From: Pseudomonas poae
GTDB taxonomy: Bacteria > Pseudomonadota > Gammaproteobacteria > Pseudomonadales > Pseudomonadaceae
Reading direction: 5' to 3'
Assembly (NCBI GenBank): GCA_004000515.1
Contig: CP034537.1
Span: forward strand, 5,408,001-5,472,000
Length of the DNA stretch: 64,000 bases
Part shown: positions 43,739 through 53,291 of the stretch, piece by piece
Position numbering within the stretch: the stretch's first letter is position 1
Layout of the letters: the number at the start of each line of letters is the position of its first letter
The notes under the pieces: model-generated
Seen by the model: the letters and a program-made list of their open reading frames with translations, nothing else
The model's database searches: none
Told to the model about the DNA's origin: nothing
Made by a program: the position numbers and the translations under genes

Positions 43739-45600
43739 ATGCTCGCCGCGAACTCCAGAGAGCACGTCGACTGCGTCAGTCGCGTGGTCCGCAATGCCGA
43801 CCGCCTGCCCCAGGCGCCGGTGCCGTCGCTGATTTTCGATTCCTGGCGGCGCTCCATGGAGCAACACCACTTGGACCCTGGCTCGCTGCAGGGGCCGCGC
43901 ATCCTCACCGAACCCTTGCTCAAGGAATGCCGCGACCGCGCCGAACTGTTCATGCGCATCGCCGGTGAAGCGGTCGGGCAACTGCATCATCGCGTGCGAC
44001 AAGCCGACTACTGCGTGATGCTCACCGACGCCCAGGGCCAGACCATCGACCACCGCGTGGACACGGCGATTCGCAACGACTGCCGCAAAGCCGGCCTGTA
44101 CCTCGGCACCTGCTGGTCAGAAGCCGAAGAAGGTACCTGCGGCGTGGCCACCGTACTCACCAGTAAGGCCGCCGTGACCGTGCACAAGCGCGATCACTTT
44201 CGTGCCGCGTTCATTGGCCTGACCTGCTCCGCCGCACCAATCTTCGACCCGCAGGGCAATCTGCTGGGGTGATGGACGCCTCGGCGCTCAAGTCCCCGGA
44301 TGACCGACGCAGCCAACACCTGGTGCGCCAAATGGTGGCGCAAAGTGCCGAGGCCATCGAAAACGCCTTCTTCATGCACAGCGCCCGCCAGCATTGGGTA
44401 CTGCAAGCCCACAGCACCCCTGGCTTTGTCGACAGCCAACCGGACCTGTTGCTGGCCTGGGACCAGGACGGTCGCTTGCAGGCCTTGAACTGTAAGGCGC
44501 GCCAGGCTTTACGCCTGCGTTTTGGCCAAGTGCCGGAGCACATCGGCGAGGTGTTCGACCTGGATGCCTTGCGCGCCGTCACCGATCAATCCGCCCAGCA
44601 CCTGCATTGGCTGGGGGAACCGGGCGCCTTGCACGTGCGGGTCAACGCGCCACGTCGCAAACCGACGCGGGCAGCGGTGATGCCTGTGGTGGATGCGCGC
44701 GTGGAAGAACACCTGCGCCTGGCCGTGCGGGTCAAGGACCGTAACCTGCCGGTGCTGGTGCAAGGCGAAACCGGCGCCGGCAAGGAAGTCTTCGCCCGCC
44801 AGTTGCATGAACGCAGCGCCCGCCGTGGGGGGCCGTTTGTGGCGGTGAATTGCGCGGCCATCCCCGAGAACCTCATCGAAAGCGAGCTGTTCGGCTATGT
44901 CGCCGGGGCCTTTACCGGTGCGTCCAGCAAAGGCATGCCGGGGCTGTTGCTGCAAGCGGATGGCGGCACCCTGTTCCTCGATGAAATCGGCGACATGCCG
45001 TTGGCCTTGCAGACTCGCCTGCTGCGGGTGATGGCCGAAGGTGAAGTCGCACCGCTAGGTTCAGCGAAAACCCGCACGGTGGATATCCAGGTGATCGGCG
45101 CCAGCCACCGCGACTTGGCGGTATTGGTGAATGAAGGCCGCTTTCGTGAAGACCTTTACTTTCGCCTCGGTTGCGCACGCTTCTGTCTGCCGCCGTTGCG
45201 CGAACGCACCGACAAGCTGGCGTTGATCAACCGTCTGCTGGAGCAGGAAGCGCGCAATAGCGGGGTGTCGGTGGGTATCGGCCAGGCGGCGCTGGGGTTG
45301 CTGTTGGGCTACGCCTGGCCGGGGAATGTGCGGCAACTACGGCATGTGTTGGCGTATGCCTGCGCGGTGTGCGAAGGCGACACGCTACAGGTGGCGGATT
45401 TGCCGGTGGAGGTGCGCGGGGATCAGATGGAAGCGTTGGTTGAACAGAGCGTTAGCCCGGAGCGCCAAGTGGTGTTGGATGCGTTGATTCGCCATCGCTG
45501 GAAGCCATTGCCGACGGCGCAGGCGTTGGGGATTTCCAGGGCAACCCTGTATCGCCGGGTCAACCAACTGGGGATCGACATGCCCAACAAAGCCTCCTGA
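43739..45600 (+). CDS. acoR: Sigma-54-dependent activator of acetoin catabolism, one frameshift
   Basis: About 620 residues. The N-terminal GAF-like sensor ([40 protein letters not shown]) is followed by a AAA+ domain with Walker [21 protein letters not shown], the sigma-54 contact [10 protein letters not shown], Walker [17 protein letters not shown] and [17 protein letters not shown]. It ends with a Fis-type helix-turn-helix [20 protein letters not shown]. One base is missing in the G4 run at 44266-44269, which falsely ends the first half at 44272. CCGGAGG precedes ATG 43739. Divergent from acoABC; it should activate acoABC and the SDR gene at 46509. Confidence 0.92.
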
Positions 45601-45617
45601 CACAATGGGATCAAAAA

Positions 45618-45706
45618 TGTGGGAGCTGGCTTGCCTGCGATAGCGGTGGGTCAGCGCTCTGATTTGGCACTGATACACCGCTATCGCAGGCAAGCCAGCT
45701 CCCACA
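45618..45706. repeat. REP pair between acoR and the SDR gene
   Basis: TGTGGGAGCTGGCTTGCCTGCGATAGCGGT and its inverse, between two convergent genes. It is nearly identical to the pair at 40217, so the acoABC-acoR block is flanked by matching REP pairs. Confidence 0.9.
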
Positions 45707-45729
45707 GTAGACCGAGCACAACTGGAGGT

Positions 45730-46509
45730 TTAGCGGTAGACCAGACCGCCATCAATCAGCGGCGCCTGCCCGGTCATGTAGTCCGCATCCGGTCCGGCGA
45801 GAAACGACACCAACCCCGCCACATCCTCCGGCGTTTCCGCCCGGCCCAATGCAATACCATCCACATACTTCTTGTACGTCGCCCCCACTTCAGCGCCGGT
45901 AATTTCAGCCATGCGCTTATCGATCTCCACCCACATATCGGTGCCCACCACACCCGGGCAATAAGCGTTCACGGTGATCCCGCTGCTGGCCAATTCCTTG
46001 GCCGCTGCCTGGGTCAACGCACGCACGGCAAACTTGGTGGCCGAGTACACGCCCAGCAACGCGAAGCCTTCATGGCCAGCGATGGAACAGGCATTGATGA
46101 TCTTGCCCTTCTGCTTCAGCGCCTTGAATTTCTTGCCAGCGGCCTGGATGCCCCACAACACGCCCTGCACGTTGATGCCCAAGGTGCGCTCGACCTGTTC
46201 CGGGCTCACGTCCAGCAGTGAGTCGATCTGCGCGACCCCGGCGTTGTTGACGATGATGTCAAAGCCGCCAAGGGTCTGGTGAGCGTGCTCTACCGCCGCA
46301 ACTACTTGCTCACGCTTGGACACGTCGGCGATGAACACCGAGGCTTTACGACCCAGGGCCACCACTTCGGCAGCCACCGCTTCGAGCTTGGCGCCATTGA
46401 TATCCACCAGGGCGATATCGGCACCGTCTCGTGCCAGCCGCAACGCAATGGCCCGGCCGATGCCTTGCCCGGCGCCGGTGACCAGCGCGACTTTTCCAGC
46501 AATAGCCAT
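45730..46509 (-). CDS. Acetoin (diacetyl) reductase / 2,3-butanediol dehydrogenase, SDR family
   Basis: Intact, 259 residues. Classic [23 protein letters not shown] with the TGxxxGIG nucleotide motif, NNAGVAQ, and the catalytic S-x12-Y-x3-K as [20 protein letters not shown]. The [20 protein letters not shown] end and [20 protein letters not shown] region match acetoin-forming reductases (BudC type). It would interconvert 2,3-butanediol, acetoin and diacetyl, feeding AcoABC. CAGGAG precedes ATG 46509, and an AcoR palindrome lies 88 bases upstream. Confidence 0.87.
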   Translation of the reverse strand: MAIAGKVALVTGAGQGIGRAIALRLARDGADIALVDINGAKLEAVAAEVVALGRKASVFIADVSKREQVVAAVEHAHQTLGGFDIIVNNAGVAQIDSLLDVSPEQVERTLGINVQGVLWGIQAAGKKFKALKQKGKIINACSIAGHEGFALLGVYSATKFAVRALTQAAAKELASSGITVNAYCPGVVGTDMWVEIDKRMAEITGAEVGATYKKYVDGIALGRAETPEDVAGLVSFLAGPDADYMTGQAPLIDGGLVYR

Positions 46510-46596
46510 GACACTCTCCTGCAATGATGAGGGAAGCCTTGTCTATCGCAGGTGCATGCCAGGGCTGTCGAGGGCCGGATGAATCGGCGCGGGGGC

Positions 46597-46613
46597 TGAG
46601 ACGGGTTGTCTCA
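46597..46613. promoter_or_regulatory. Candidate AcoR site upstream of the SDR gene
   Basis: TGAGACGGGTTGTCTCA has the same arms and five-base spacing as the site at 43631 next to the acoA promoter. It is 88 bases before the SDR start. Between them, TGGCATGCACCTGC on the reverse strand (about 46541-46554) looks like a -24/-12 promoter that is one base too short, which could again be a lost base in a C run. Confidence 0.6.
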
Positions 46614-46701
46614 AGCCGCGAACCATTCTCGAAAACTTGTAAAAGTGCGCACTTATGCCTAGCTTATGCGCCCCCGCCCTGCGCTTTAAGGCCCTGCCCC
46701 C

Positions 46702-48848
46702 ATGGTTTTGCGTTTTCGTCCCATCGTCACTTCACGTTTCGCCCTCGGCTTGCTGCTCAGTGGCGGTATCGGCGGCAGCTTCGCGGCTGAGCTGGAACTG
46801 CCGGCAGTGAAAGTCCTGGGCCAGGATGAGTCCGGCCTGCGCAGCGAAACCGCTTCGGTGGCGGGCTTCGACGAAGCCCCCTGCTCGATACCCCGGCCTC
46901 GATCACCGTGATCAACGCGGCGCTGATCAAGGACCAACAAGCGCGCCTGCTCAGCGAAGTGCTGCGCAACGATGCCTCGGTGGGCGACAGCTATGCGCCT
47001 ATCGGCTACTACGAAAACTTTGTAGTGCGCGGGTTCTCGCTGAATGCGGCCAGCAGCTACAAGATCAACGGGCGCACCATCACCGGCGAGCAGAACGTGG
47101 CGCTGGAAAACAAACAGCAAGTGGAAGTGCTGAAGGGCCTGGCTGGTTTGCAGAGCGGGATCTCGGAGCCGAGCGGCGTGATCAACTACGTAACCAAGCG
47201 CCCGGAAGATGTGCGTTCGGTGACCGTTTCTACCGATGACCGGGGCAGCGGCTACGTCGCCACCGACGTCGGCGGCTGGTTTGGCAGCGAGCAGCAATTC
47301 GGCCTGCGCGCCAACGTCGCCCATGAAGATTTGAATGCCTATGTGGAGCACGCCAACGGCCAGCGCGGCTTCGTGTCCCTGGCGTTCGACTGGAACATCA
47401 GCCCCGACGCGGTGCTGCAATTGGATGCCGAATACCAGAACAAGCAGCAGCGCTCGGTGCCCGGTTACCAATTGCTGGGCGGTACCGAAGTGCCCCATGA
47501 CGCCTCGCCAAAAAAACTGCTGGGGCACCAGAGCGGTTCCAAGCAGGTGGGGATTGATTCGCTGAACCTCAACGGTAAGTTTGAATACCGTTTCAGTGAT
47601 CAGTGGAAAGGCAGTGTCAGCGCGGCGCGCAGCAAGGTGGTGATTGACGATTACAGTTCGTTTGCCTGGGGTGGCGATACCAATGGGGTCGGCAACTACT
47701 TCACCCCAGAAGGCAATTACGACATCTACGACTACCGCAGCCCCGACGACACCCGCCGTGACGACGAAGTACAGGCAGCCATGACCGGGCTGTTCGACAC
47801 CGCTGGCCTGGGGCATGAACTGACCTTCGGCACCAGCGCGTTCCGCCGCGTGATCGACAAACGCAAATCGGTCAACGAGTGGATCGGCAGTGGCAACATC
47901 AACGCTGACGCACCGACGTTTACGCCCACCGATGTACCGTTGAACGACAGCCATCGCAACCTGGACAGCCGCCAATATGGCCTGTTTGTCACCGATCGCA
48001 TTCGCTTCAACGAGCAATGGCAGACCATCCTGGGCGGACGCGAAGTGCGCCTGGATGAAAAAAGCCTTCGACGGCGCCACTGGCAACCAGACACGCCACA
48101 CCCAGCAATACGTGTTCCTGCCTCAGGCTTCGTTGATCTACAAGCCAGTAGAAAACATCTCGCTGTACACCAGCTACAGCAAAGGCCTGTCCCTGGGCGG
48201 TACCGCGCCGTGGTTTGCGAAGAACTCGGACGACACGCTGGCCCCCACTACCTCGCGCCAAATCGAAGCCGGGGTGAAATACGACTGGCGCCGTATCAGC
48301 TTCGCCGCCGCCATGTTCCAGACACGTCAGGCGTACCAGTACGCCAAGCCCGACGGCGCGGGTGAGTTCACCTACGTGCAACAGGGTCAGCAAAAAATAC
48401 GGGCCTGGAATTGTCGGCCAATGGCTGGGCCACCGAGCGCTTGCAGATCGCAACCAGCGTGGCAGCGATTCGCGCCCGGGTCACCGGCAGCGGCACCCCG
48501 GAATACGAAGGCCACCAAGCGATCAACGTGCCCAAACTGCGCGCCAGTGTATATGCCGATTATGCGTTGCCGTGGGTCAACGGCCTGGCGGTGCTGGGCG
48601 GTGTGCAATACAGCGCCAAAAAGTATGCCAACCGTACTGGCAATGTCGAAGTGGGGGATTACGCGGTGGTGAATGTGGGCAGCCGCTACACCACAAAGGT
48701 AGACGGTTATGAAACGGTGTTCCGCCTCAGCGTCGACAACCTGTTCGACAAGCGCTACTGGCGCGACGTGGGCGAATACATGGGCGATGACTATCTGTTC
48801 CAGGGCGCGCCGTTGACGGCGCGCCTGAGTGCTTCGGTCAACTTCTGA
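46702..48848 (+). CDS. TonB-dependent siderophore-type receptor, three frameshifts
   Basis: Outer-membrane beta-barrel receptor, about 715 residues. Signal peptide near MVLRFRPIVTSRFALGLLLS (cleavage after SFAAEL), TonB-box-like LPAVKVLGQ, plug domain with TPASITVINAALIKDQQARL, VVRGFSLNAASSYKINGRTI and VEVLKGLAGLQSGISEPSGV, then barrel strands and the C-terminal VFRLSVDNLFDKRYWRDVGE ending in SASVNF with the terminal phenylalanine. No N-terminal STN signalling domain. Frame breaks: C5 at 46877-46881 (missing), A6 at 48058-48063 (extra) and A6 at 48392-48397 (missing). Ligand unknown; no Fur box is evident. Confidence 0.87.
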
Positions 48849-49286
48849 TTACTTAGGCATCTTGCGGAAACCCACCGCCAAACGGTTCCAGCTGTTGATG
48901 GTGGCAATCGCTACGCTTAGGTCGATCTGTTCCTGGGCGCTGAATTGCTCGGCCAGTGCGTTGAAGTCTTCGTCCGGGGCGTGGGTGTGGCTGATCAGGG
49001 TCAGGCTTTCGGCCCAGGCCAAAGCGGCACGCTCACGCGGGGTGAAGAACGGCGTTTCACGCCAGGCCGACACGGTGTACAGGCGACGCTCGGTTTCGCC
49101 ACCCTTGCGGGCATCGGCGGTGTGCATGTCGAGGCAGAACGCGCAGCCGTTGATCTGCGACACACGCAGGCGCACCAGTTCCAGCAGCGGCAGTTCGATG
49201 GACAGTTTGCCGACTGCGGCTTCCAGGGCCAGCATGGCTTTCATGGCATCTGGGGAGGCGGTGTAGAAATCGGTACGGGTTTGCAT
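48849..49286 (-). CDS. Carboxymuconolactone decarboxylase / AhpD-like protein
   Basis: Intact, 145 residues. The active-site motif of the AhpD group is complete: ELVRLRVSQINGCAFCLDMH (C-x2-C-x3-H with the upstream E). MQTRTDFYTASPDAMKAMLA then LALEAAVGKL is the usual N-terminal helix. Such proteins act as peroxide-defence or alkylhydroperoxidase-like thiol enzymes. The gene abuts the TonB receptor stop tail to tail with no spacer. Confidence 0.88.
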   Translation of the reverse strand: MQTRTDFYTASPDAMKAMLALEAAVGKLSIELPLLELVRLRVSQINGCAFCLDMHTADARKGGETERRLYTVSAWRETPFFTPRERAALAWAESLTLISHTHAPDEDFNALAEQFSAQEQIDLSVAIATINSWNRLAVGFRKMPK

Positions 49287-49384
49287 GGTGAAACTCCAGA
49301 ACGGTGGGGATTGGTGACTAGATTAGTCACCGCACCGCTCGGGAGAAATATCCAATTGTGCCTAAGAACAGGTGACCAATCCGC

Positions 49385-50829
49385 CTACAGGCCGCGCTTG
49401 CGCAACCACTGCAGGAAGCCCTTTTCACCGGCACCACCGGGGCTTCCTGGGTCAGGGTCTGGGCCGCATGTAGGCGAAAATCCAATAACGCCTTCATCGC
49501 CTCGCCAATGTCATGCCGCGCGTCCAGGCAGGGCTTGAGGTATTCCTTTTCGATGCGATAGAGGGTGCAGAAGGTCTTGGCGGTGAAATCTGCAAGCGCC
49601 GCCTGGTCGGACAGGATGCCTGCCTCGCCAATGACCTCCCCCGGCCCCATGCGCCCGGCTTCGAACTTATGGCCGTCCTTGATCAACATCACCGAGACCA
49701 CACCGGTCTCGACGATAAACAAATGATCGCTGACCTCCCCGCCGGCAGGATCATCTCGCCGGTGCGGTAGGTGTGCAGGGTCATGTTGTGGCTGAAGGTG
49801 TCTTTTTCTTCCTGGCGCAGGGTGGAGAAAATCGACGATCGCTCCAGCAACGCCCGCGCTGCCGACATGGTCGGCGGCGCACTGCTTTCAGTGGCAGACA
49901 GCAGGCTCACCCCGGCGGCCTGCAAGTGCCGGAAGGCCAAATCGTAAAGCTGGTTGCGTACTTCACGCTTGAGGGTCATGGCCGGCACAAAGCCGCTGAT
50001 TTCGTATTCCACGCCGCCACTGCCACTGGTTTTGAAGGCCACGCTGGGCGCCGGCTTCGCCAGTAACGGCCGGCACCCCTGCATGGCCCGCTCCAACGCT
50101 TCGATCACGGTTTGCGGCCGCGCATGCGGGCTGACTTGCAGGCTGACTGCCAAGCCGAACATATCCGCCGGGCGCGAGTAGTTGATGATCTTGGCCTTGG
50201 CCGCCAAGGAGTTGGGAATCACCGCCATGCTGCCTTGGGAAGTCTGCAGGCGCGTGGCACGCCAGTCGATATCCGTCACCCGGCCCTCGGTGCCGTCGAT
50301 GGAAATCCAGTCATCCAGCTGATAAGGCTTGGTGGTGTTGAGCACGATCCCGGAAAACACATCGCTCAACGTGCTTTTGCAAAGCCAGGCCGACGATGAT
50401 CGCCACCGCGCCGGAGGTGGCGAGCACGCCCTTCACTGGCAGGTCGAGCACGTAGGCCAGTGCGGCGATGATCGCAATCAGGAAAATCACCGCGCCCATC
50501 AAGTCCTGCAACAACCGCCCGGTGTGCCCGACGCGCTGCATCATCAGCGTGCCAAGCAACACCGTCAGCGTACGCGCCGCGAACAACCACCAGCCGATCT
50601 GCAAGGCCGTGGCCGCCAAGTGCAGCGCGGTGTTGTCGGCGTAAGGCGCGACGAGCATGGGGTTCATGCCATCGTTGAACAGCACGGCGCTGAACACGGC
50701 AAAGATAACCAAGCGTGCGGCGAGCTTCCAATTGGCAAGGTTGACGGAGATCAGGCGCCAAACGGCGATGTCGATGAAGATCAGCGCCAACGCGCAGAGC
50801 ATCGGGTGATCGGAGATAAATGACGGCAT
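49385..50829 (-). CDS. MscS-type mechanosensitive channel with C-terminal cyclic-nucleotide-binding domain, three frameshifts
   Basis: About 481 residues. Four N-terminal membrane spans (LCALALIFIDIAVWRLISVN, VIFAVFSAVLF, ALQIGWWLFAARTLTVLLGT, AVIFLIAIIAALAYVLDLPV), then the MscS pore helix and core (ATSGAVAIIVGLALQ, SDVFSGIVLNTTKPYQLDDW, GRVTDIDWRATRLQTSQGSM, VIPNSLAAKAKIINYSRP). A cyclic-nucleotide (Crp-like) fold follows from about residue 330: FSTLRQEEKDTFSHNMTLHT, VETGVVSVMLIKDGHKFEAG, GPGEVIGEAGILSDQAALAD. Breaks: extra base in T4 at 50375-50378, missing base in C4 at 49737-49740 and in T4 at 49422-49425 (corrected end KKGFLQWLRKRGL, TAG 49385). An osmotic safety valve possibly gated by a ligand. 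Confidence 0.83.
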
Positions 50830-50908
50830 CCAGGCGACTCCAGGGCGAATGTCGTGAAGATCGCATGAAATGGAAGTGCCGGAAACAAATTGTATTTGTG
50901 CAGGGTTT

Positions 50909-50930
50909 TGTAGTGAGCGGGCTTGCCCCG
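50909..50930. repeat. Long-hairpin REP-like repeat, copy C, left fragment
   Basis: TGTAGTGAGCGGGCTTGCCCCG is the left arm start of the repeat. It is cut off exactly where the IS481-type element begins; the remainder of the copy resumes at 52210 on the other side of the element. Confidence 0.85.
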
Positions 50931-52209
50931 GTACAGACCGGGGACATCGTTTACATTTCTAACCGGGGACATGGTTTACAGGTTATTACGCATGATCAGG
51001 AGGTAACTGATCATGCCCTGGAACCAAGAGTCTCCCATGGATCAACGAATCAAACTGGTCATCGACTGGCTTTCTGGTGACTTCACCAAAAGCCAGTTAG
51101 CTCGGCGCTTCGGCGTCAGTCGACCGACTGTAGATAAATGGATCTCCCGTCACGTTGAAGGAGATTTAAAGTCGTTGGCAGAGCTATCTCGACGACCCCA
51201 TAACAGCCCAAACAAGACTGACGATGAGATCTTGGCTCGCATAGTGGCGATGAAAGAAGCCCACTATGAATGGGGGCCGAAGAAGCTTGTCAGGCTATTA
51301 GGAATCGATGATTCGTCGGTCGCCTGGCCATCTCCAAGCACGGCAGGCCAATGGCTTGACCGTCTTGGGCTGGTCAAAAACGACGCTTCAAACGACGGCA
51401 CAGTACCGGTCACAGGGAAATGCGCGAAGCCAACGAGCCCAACAATACGTGGTGCGCTGACTACAAAGGGCAGTTCAAGATGCTCAACGCCCATATGTGC
51501 TATCCCTTAACCGTTACAGACCATGCCTCTCGTATGATTTTTGGCGTGCAGAGCTCACTCCAGGATCATGACCAAGCCTGTAAAACAAGCATTTGAGAGG
51601 CTTTTCCATGAGTACGGAATGCCTGAAGTCATTCGGTCTGACAACGGCGTTCCTTTTGCGTCTCCAGGCCTGGCAAGAATGTCCACACTGGCCGTTTGGT
51701 GGATCCGTTTGGGTATATATCCGGAGCGAACAATGCCAGGAAGACCGGACCAAAATGGCCGACATGAACGGATGCATCGCAGTATGAAGTTAGAGCTGCC
51801 GATCGGGAAAAACCTGGTTGAGCAGCAGCTTTTTCTAGAGCACTTTCGACATGAATTCAATTACATACGCCCCCACGAGGCGCTCGGCATGAAGCGCCCA
51901 GGAGAGCTGTATGTGCCGTCTAATCGACCTTATCCAGGATGCTTGCCGGATGTGGAATATGCGGCGGAAATGAAAGTACGAAGCGTAAGGAAGAACGGCT
52001 CGATCATGTGGAAAGGAAAGTTGGTGTTTGTTAGCGAAGCGCTATCAGGAGAACGGATCGCGCTCAAGGAAGTTGAAGAAGATGTTTGGGATCTTTACCT
52101 GTGTGATTATCCCCTGGGGAGGCTTGGACGAGGAATGAGCCGCGTCCAAGCTTCAAATGTGTAAACGATGTCTCCGGTTTCAGATGTAAAGGATGTCTAC
52201 GGTTCTACA
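50931..52209 (+). mobile_element. IS481-family insertion sequence inside REP-like copy C
   Basis: A 1,279-base element with 50-base imperfect terminal inverted repeats (50931-50980 and 52160-52209). Each end holds two copies of a transposase-binding-like unit, ACCGGGGACATSGTTTACA, spaced about 24 bases. CCCG occurs on both sides (50927-50930 and 52210-52213), a likely four-base target duplication. Removing the element and one CCCG restores the arm of the repeat. It encodes one DDE transposase (51013-52164). Confidence 0.87.
51013..52164 (+). CDS. IS481-family DDE transposase, two frameshifts
   Basis: ATG 51013 has an excellent AGGAGGTAAC ribosome-binding site. The N-terminal helix-turn-helix is FTKSQLARRFGVSRPTVDKW, followed by HYEWGPKKLVRLLG. 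The catalytic triad is visible across corrected frames: D in NNTWCADYKGQFKMLNAHMC, D in VIRSDNGVPFAS and E in GRPDQNGRHERMHRSMKLEL, followed by IRPHEALGMKRPGELYVPS. About 384 residues. A base is missing in the A5 run at 51376-51380 and a second change is near 51562-51568. Given similar errors in neighbouring chromosomal genes, the element may be intact in reality. TAA overlaps the right inverted repeat. Confidence 0.85.
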
Positions 52210-52326
52210 CCCGCGCCGGGTAGCGAAGCTGCCCCAAGTCCAGACAACTCGGTATTCCTAAAACACCGCGGTGCCAGTATTTAGGGCGGCGTCGCTACCC
52301 AGCGCGGGGCAAGCCCGCTCACTACA
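52210..52326. repeat. Long-hairpin REP-like repeat, copy C, right fragment
   Basis: The remainder of the repeat: arm sequence CCCGCGCCGGGTAGCGAAGC, the conserved core (ACTCGGTATTCCTAAAACACCGCGG) and the right arm ending AGCCCGCTCACTACA. It is the most diverged copy: the inner arm reads GGGTAGCGAAGCTGCCC where copies A and B have GGGGGCGCAGCCGCCC. Confidence 0.85.
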
Positions 52327-52348
52327 GAAGCCCATCTGGATCAAGTCG

Positions 52349-53215
52349 TTAATCCTGCATCTGCCCAAACCTACCCGAGTGAAAATCCTCAAACGCCTGA
52401 TGAATCTCCTGCTCGGTGTTCATCACAAACGGCCCGTGCCCCACGATGGGTTCATCAATCGGCTCACCGCTGAGCAACAACACCTTGGCATCGTCGTTGG
52501 CTTCCAGGCTGAGCTGACTGCCATCACGTTCAAACAACACCAACTGGCCCTGGCGCGCGACTTCTTCGCCGTTGACCAACACCGTGCCGCGCAGGATCAC
52601 CAGGGCAGTATTGCGCCCTGCGTGCAGGTCCAGGGTCACTGGCTTGCCGGCGTTGAGGCGCAAGTCCCACACGTCTATCGGGGTAAAGGTGCGCGCCGGG
52701 CCTTGCACGCCGTCGAACTCGCCGGCGATCAGGCGTAGGTGCCCGGCGGCATCGGCCAGCGGCAGCACGGGGATGTCACCGTCGACAATCGTCTGGTAAC
52801 CGGCGTCGGCCATCTTGTCCTTGGCCGGCAGGTTGACCCACAGTTGCACCATCTCCAGCGCGCCGCCTTTGCGGGCGAAGGCTTCGGAGTGGAACTCTTC
52901 GTGGATGATGCCTCGGGCAGCGGTCATCCATTGCACGTCGCCAGGACCGATGGTGCCACCGGCGCCGGTGGAGTCGCGGTGTTCGACTTCGCCGTCGTAG
53001 ACGATGGTCACGGTTTCAAAGCCGCGATGGGGGTGCTGGCCTACACCGCGACGCTCAGTGGTCGGGGTGAAATCCGCCGGGCCTGCGTGGTCCAGCAACA
53101 AGAATGGGCTGATGTGCTTGCCCAAATTGTCGTAGGAAAACAGCGTGCGCACCGGGAAACCGTCGCCGACCCAATGGCCGCGAGGGCTGGTGTAGATGCC
53201 GATCAATTTTTTCAT
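52349..53215 (-). CDS. Pirin family protein
   Basis: Intact, 288 residues. A bicupin with the iron-site histidines in RRGVGQHPHRGFETVTIVYD then GEVEHRDSTGAGG, followed by GDVQWMTAARGIIHEEFHSE, the hallmark of pirins and bacterial quercetinase-like YhhW. The second cupin is degenerate (PVTLDLHAGRNTALVILRGT). GGAGG precedes ATG 53215. Bacterial pirins can act as quercetin dioxygenases or bind partner enzymes; which applies here is not visible. Confidence 0.9.
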   Translation of the reverse strand: MKKLIGIYTSPRGHWVGDGFPVRTLFSYDNLGKHISPFLLLDHAGPADFTPTTERRGVGQHPHRGFETVTIVYDGEVEHRDSTGAGGTIGPGDVQWMTAARGIIHEEFHSEAFARKGGALEMVQLWVNLPAKDKMADAGYQTIVDGDIPVLPLADAAGHLRLIAGEFDGVQGPARTFTPIDVWDLRLNAGKPVTLDLHAGRNTALVILRGTVLVNGEEVARQGQLVLFERDGSQLSLEANDDAKVLLLSGEPIDEPIVGHGPFVMNTEQEIHQAFEDFHSGRFGQMQD

Positions 53216-53291
53216 GGTGTACCTCCAAAGTGGGTACACCTTAAATCCGTTGCTGCATTAGCACTAGCGGGCAAAAGCAGCCTGGATCGTT

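Noticed and set aside
44269..44275. acoR encoded as two separate proteins (sensor and AAA+ part) with overlapping ATGA
   Set aside because: One added G restores a continuous, normal AcoR; the apparent second start has no ribosome-binding site.
46620..46701. Fur box upstream of the TonB receptor
   Set aside because: I looked for a GATAAT-type hexamer array and found no convincing match.
46686..48101. Reverse open frame of 471 codons over the TonB receptor
   Set aside because: Antisense to a recognisable receptor with signal peptide, plug and barrel features; no supporting motif.
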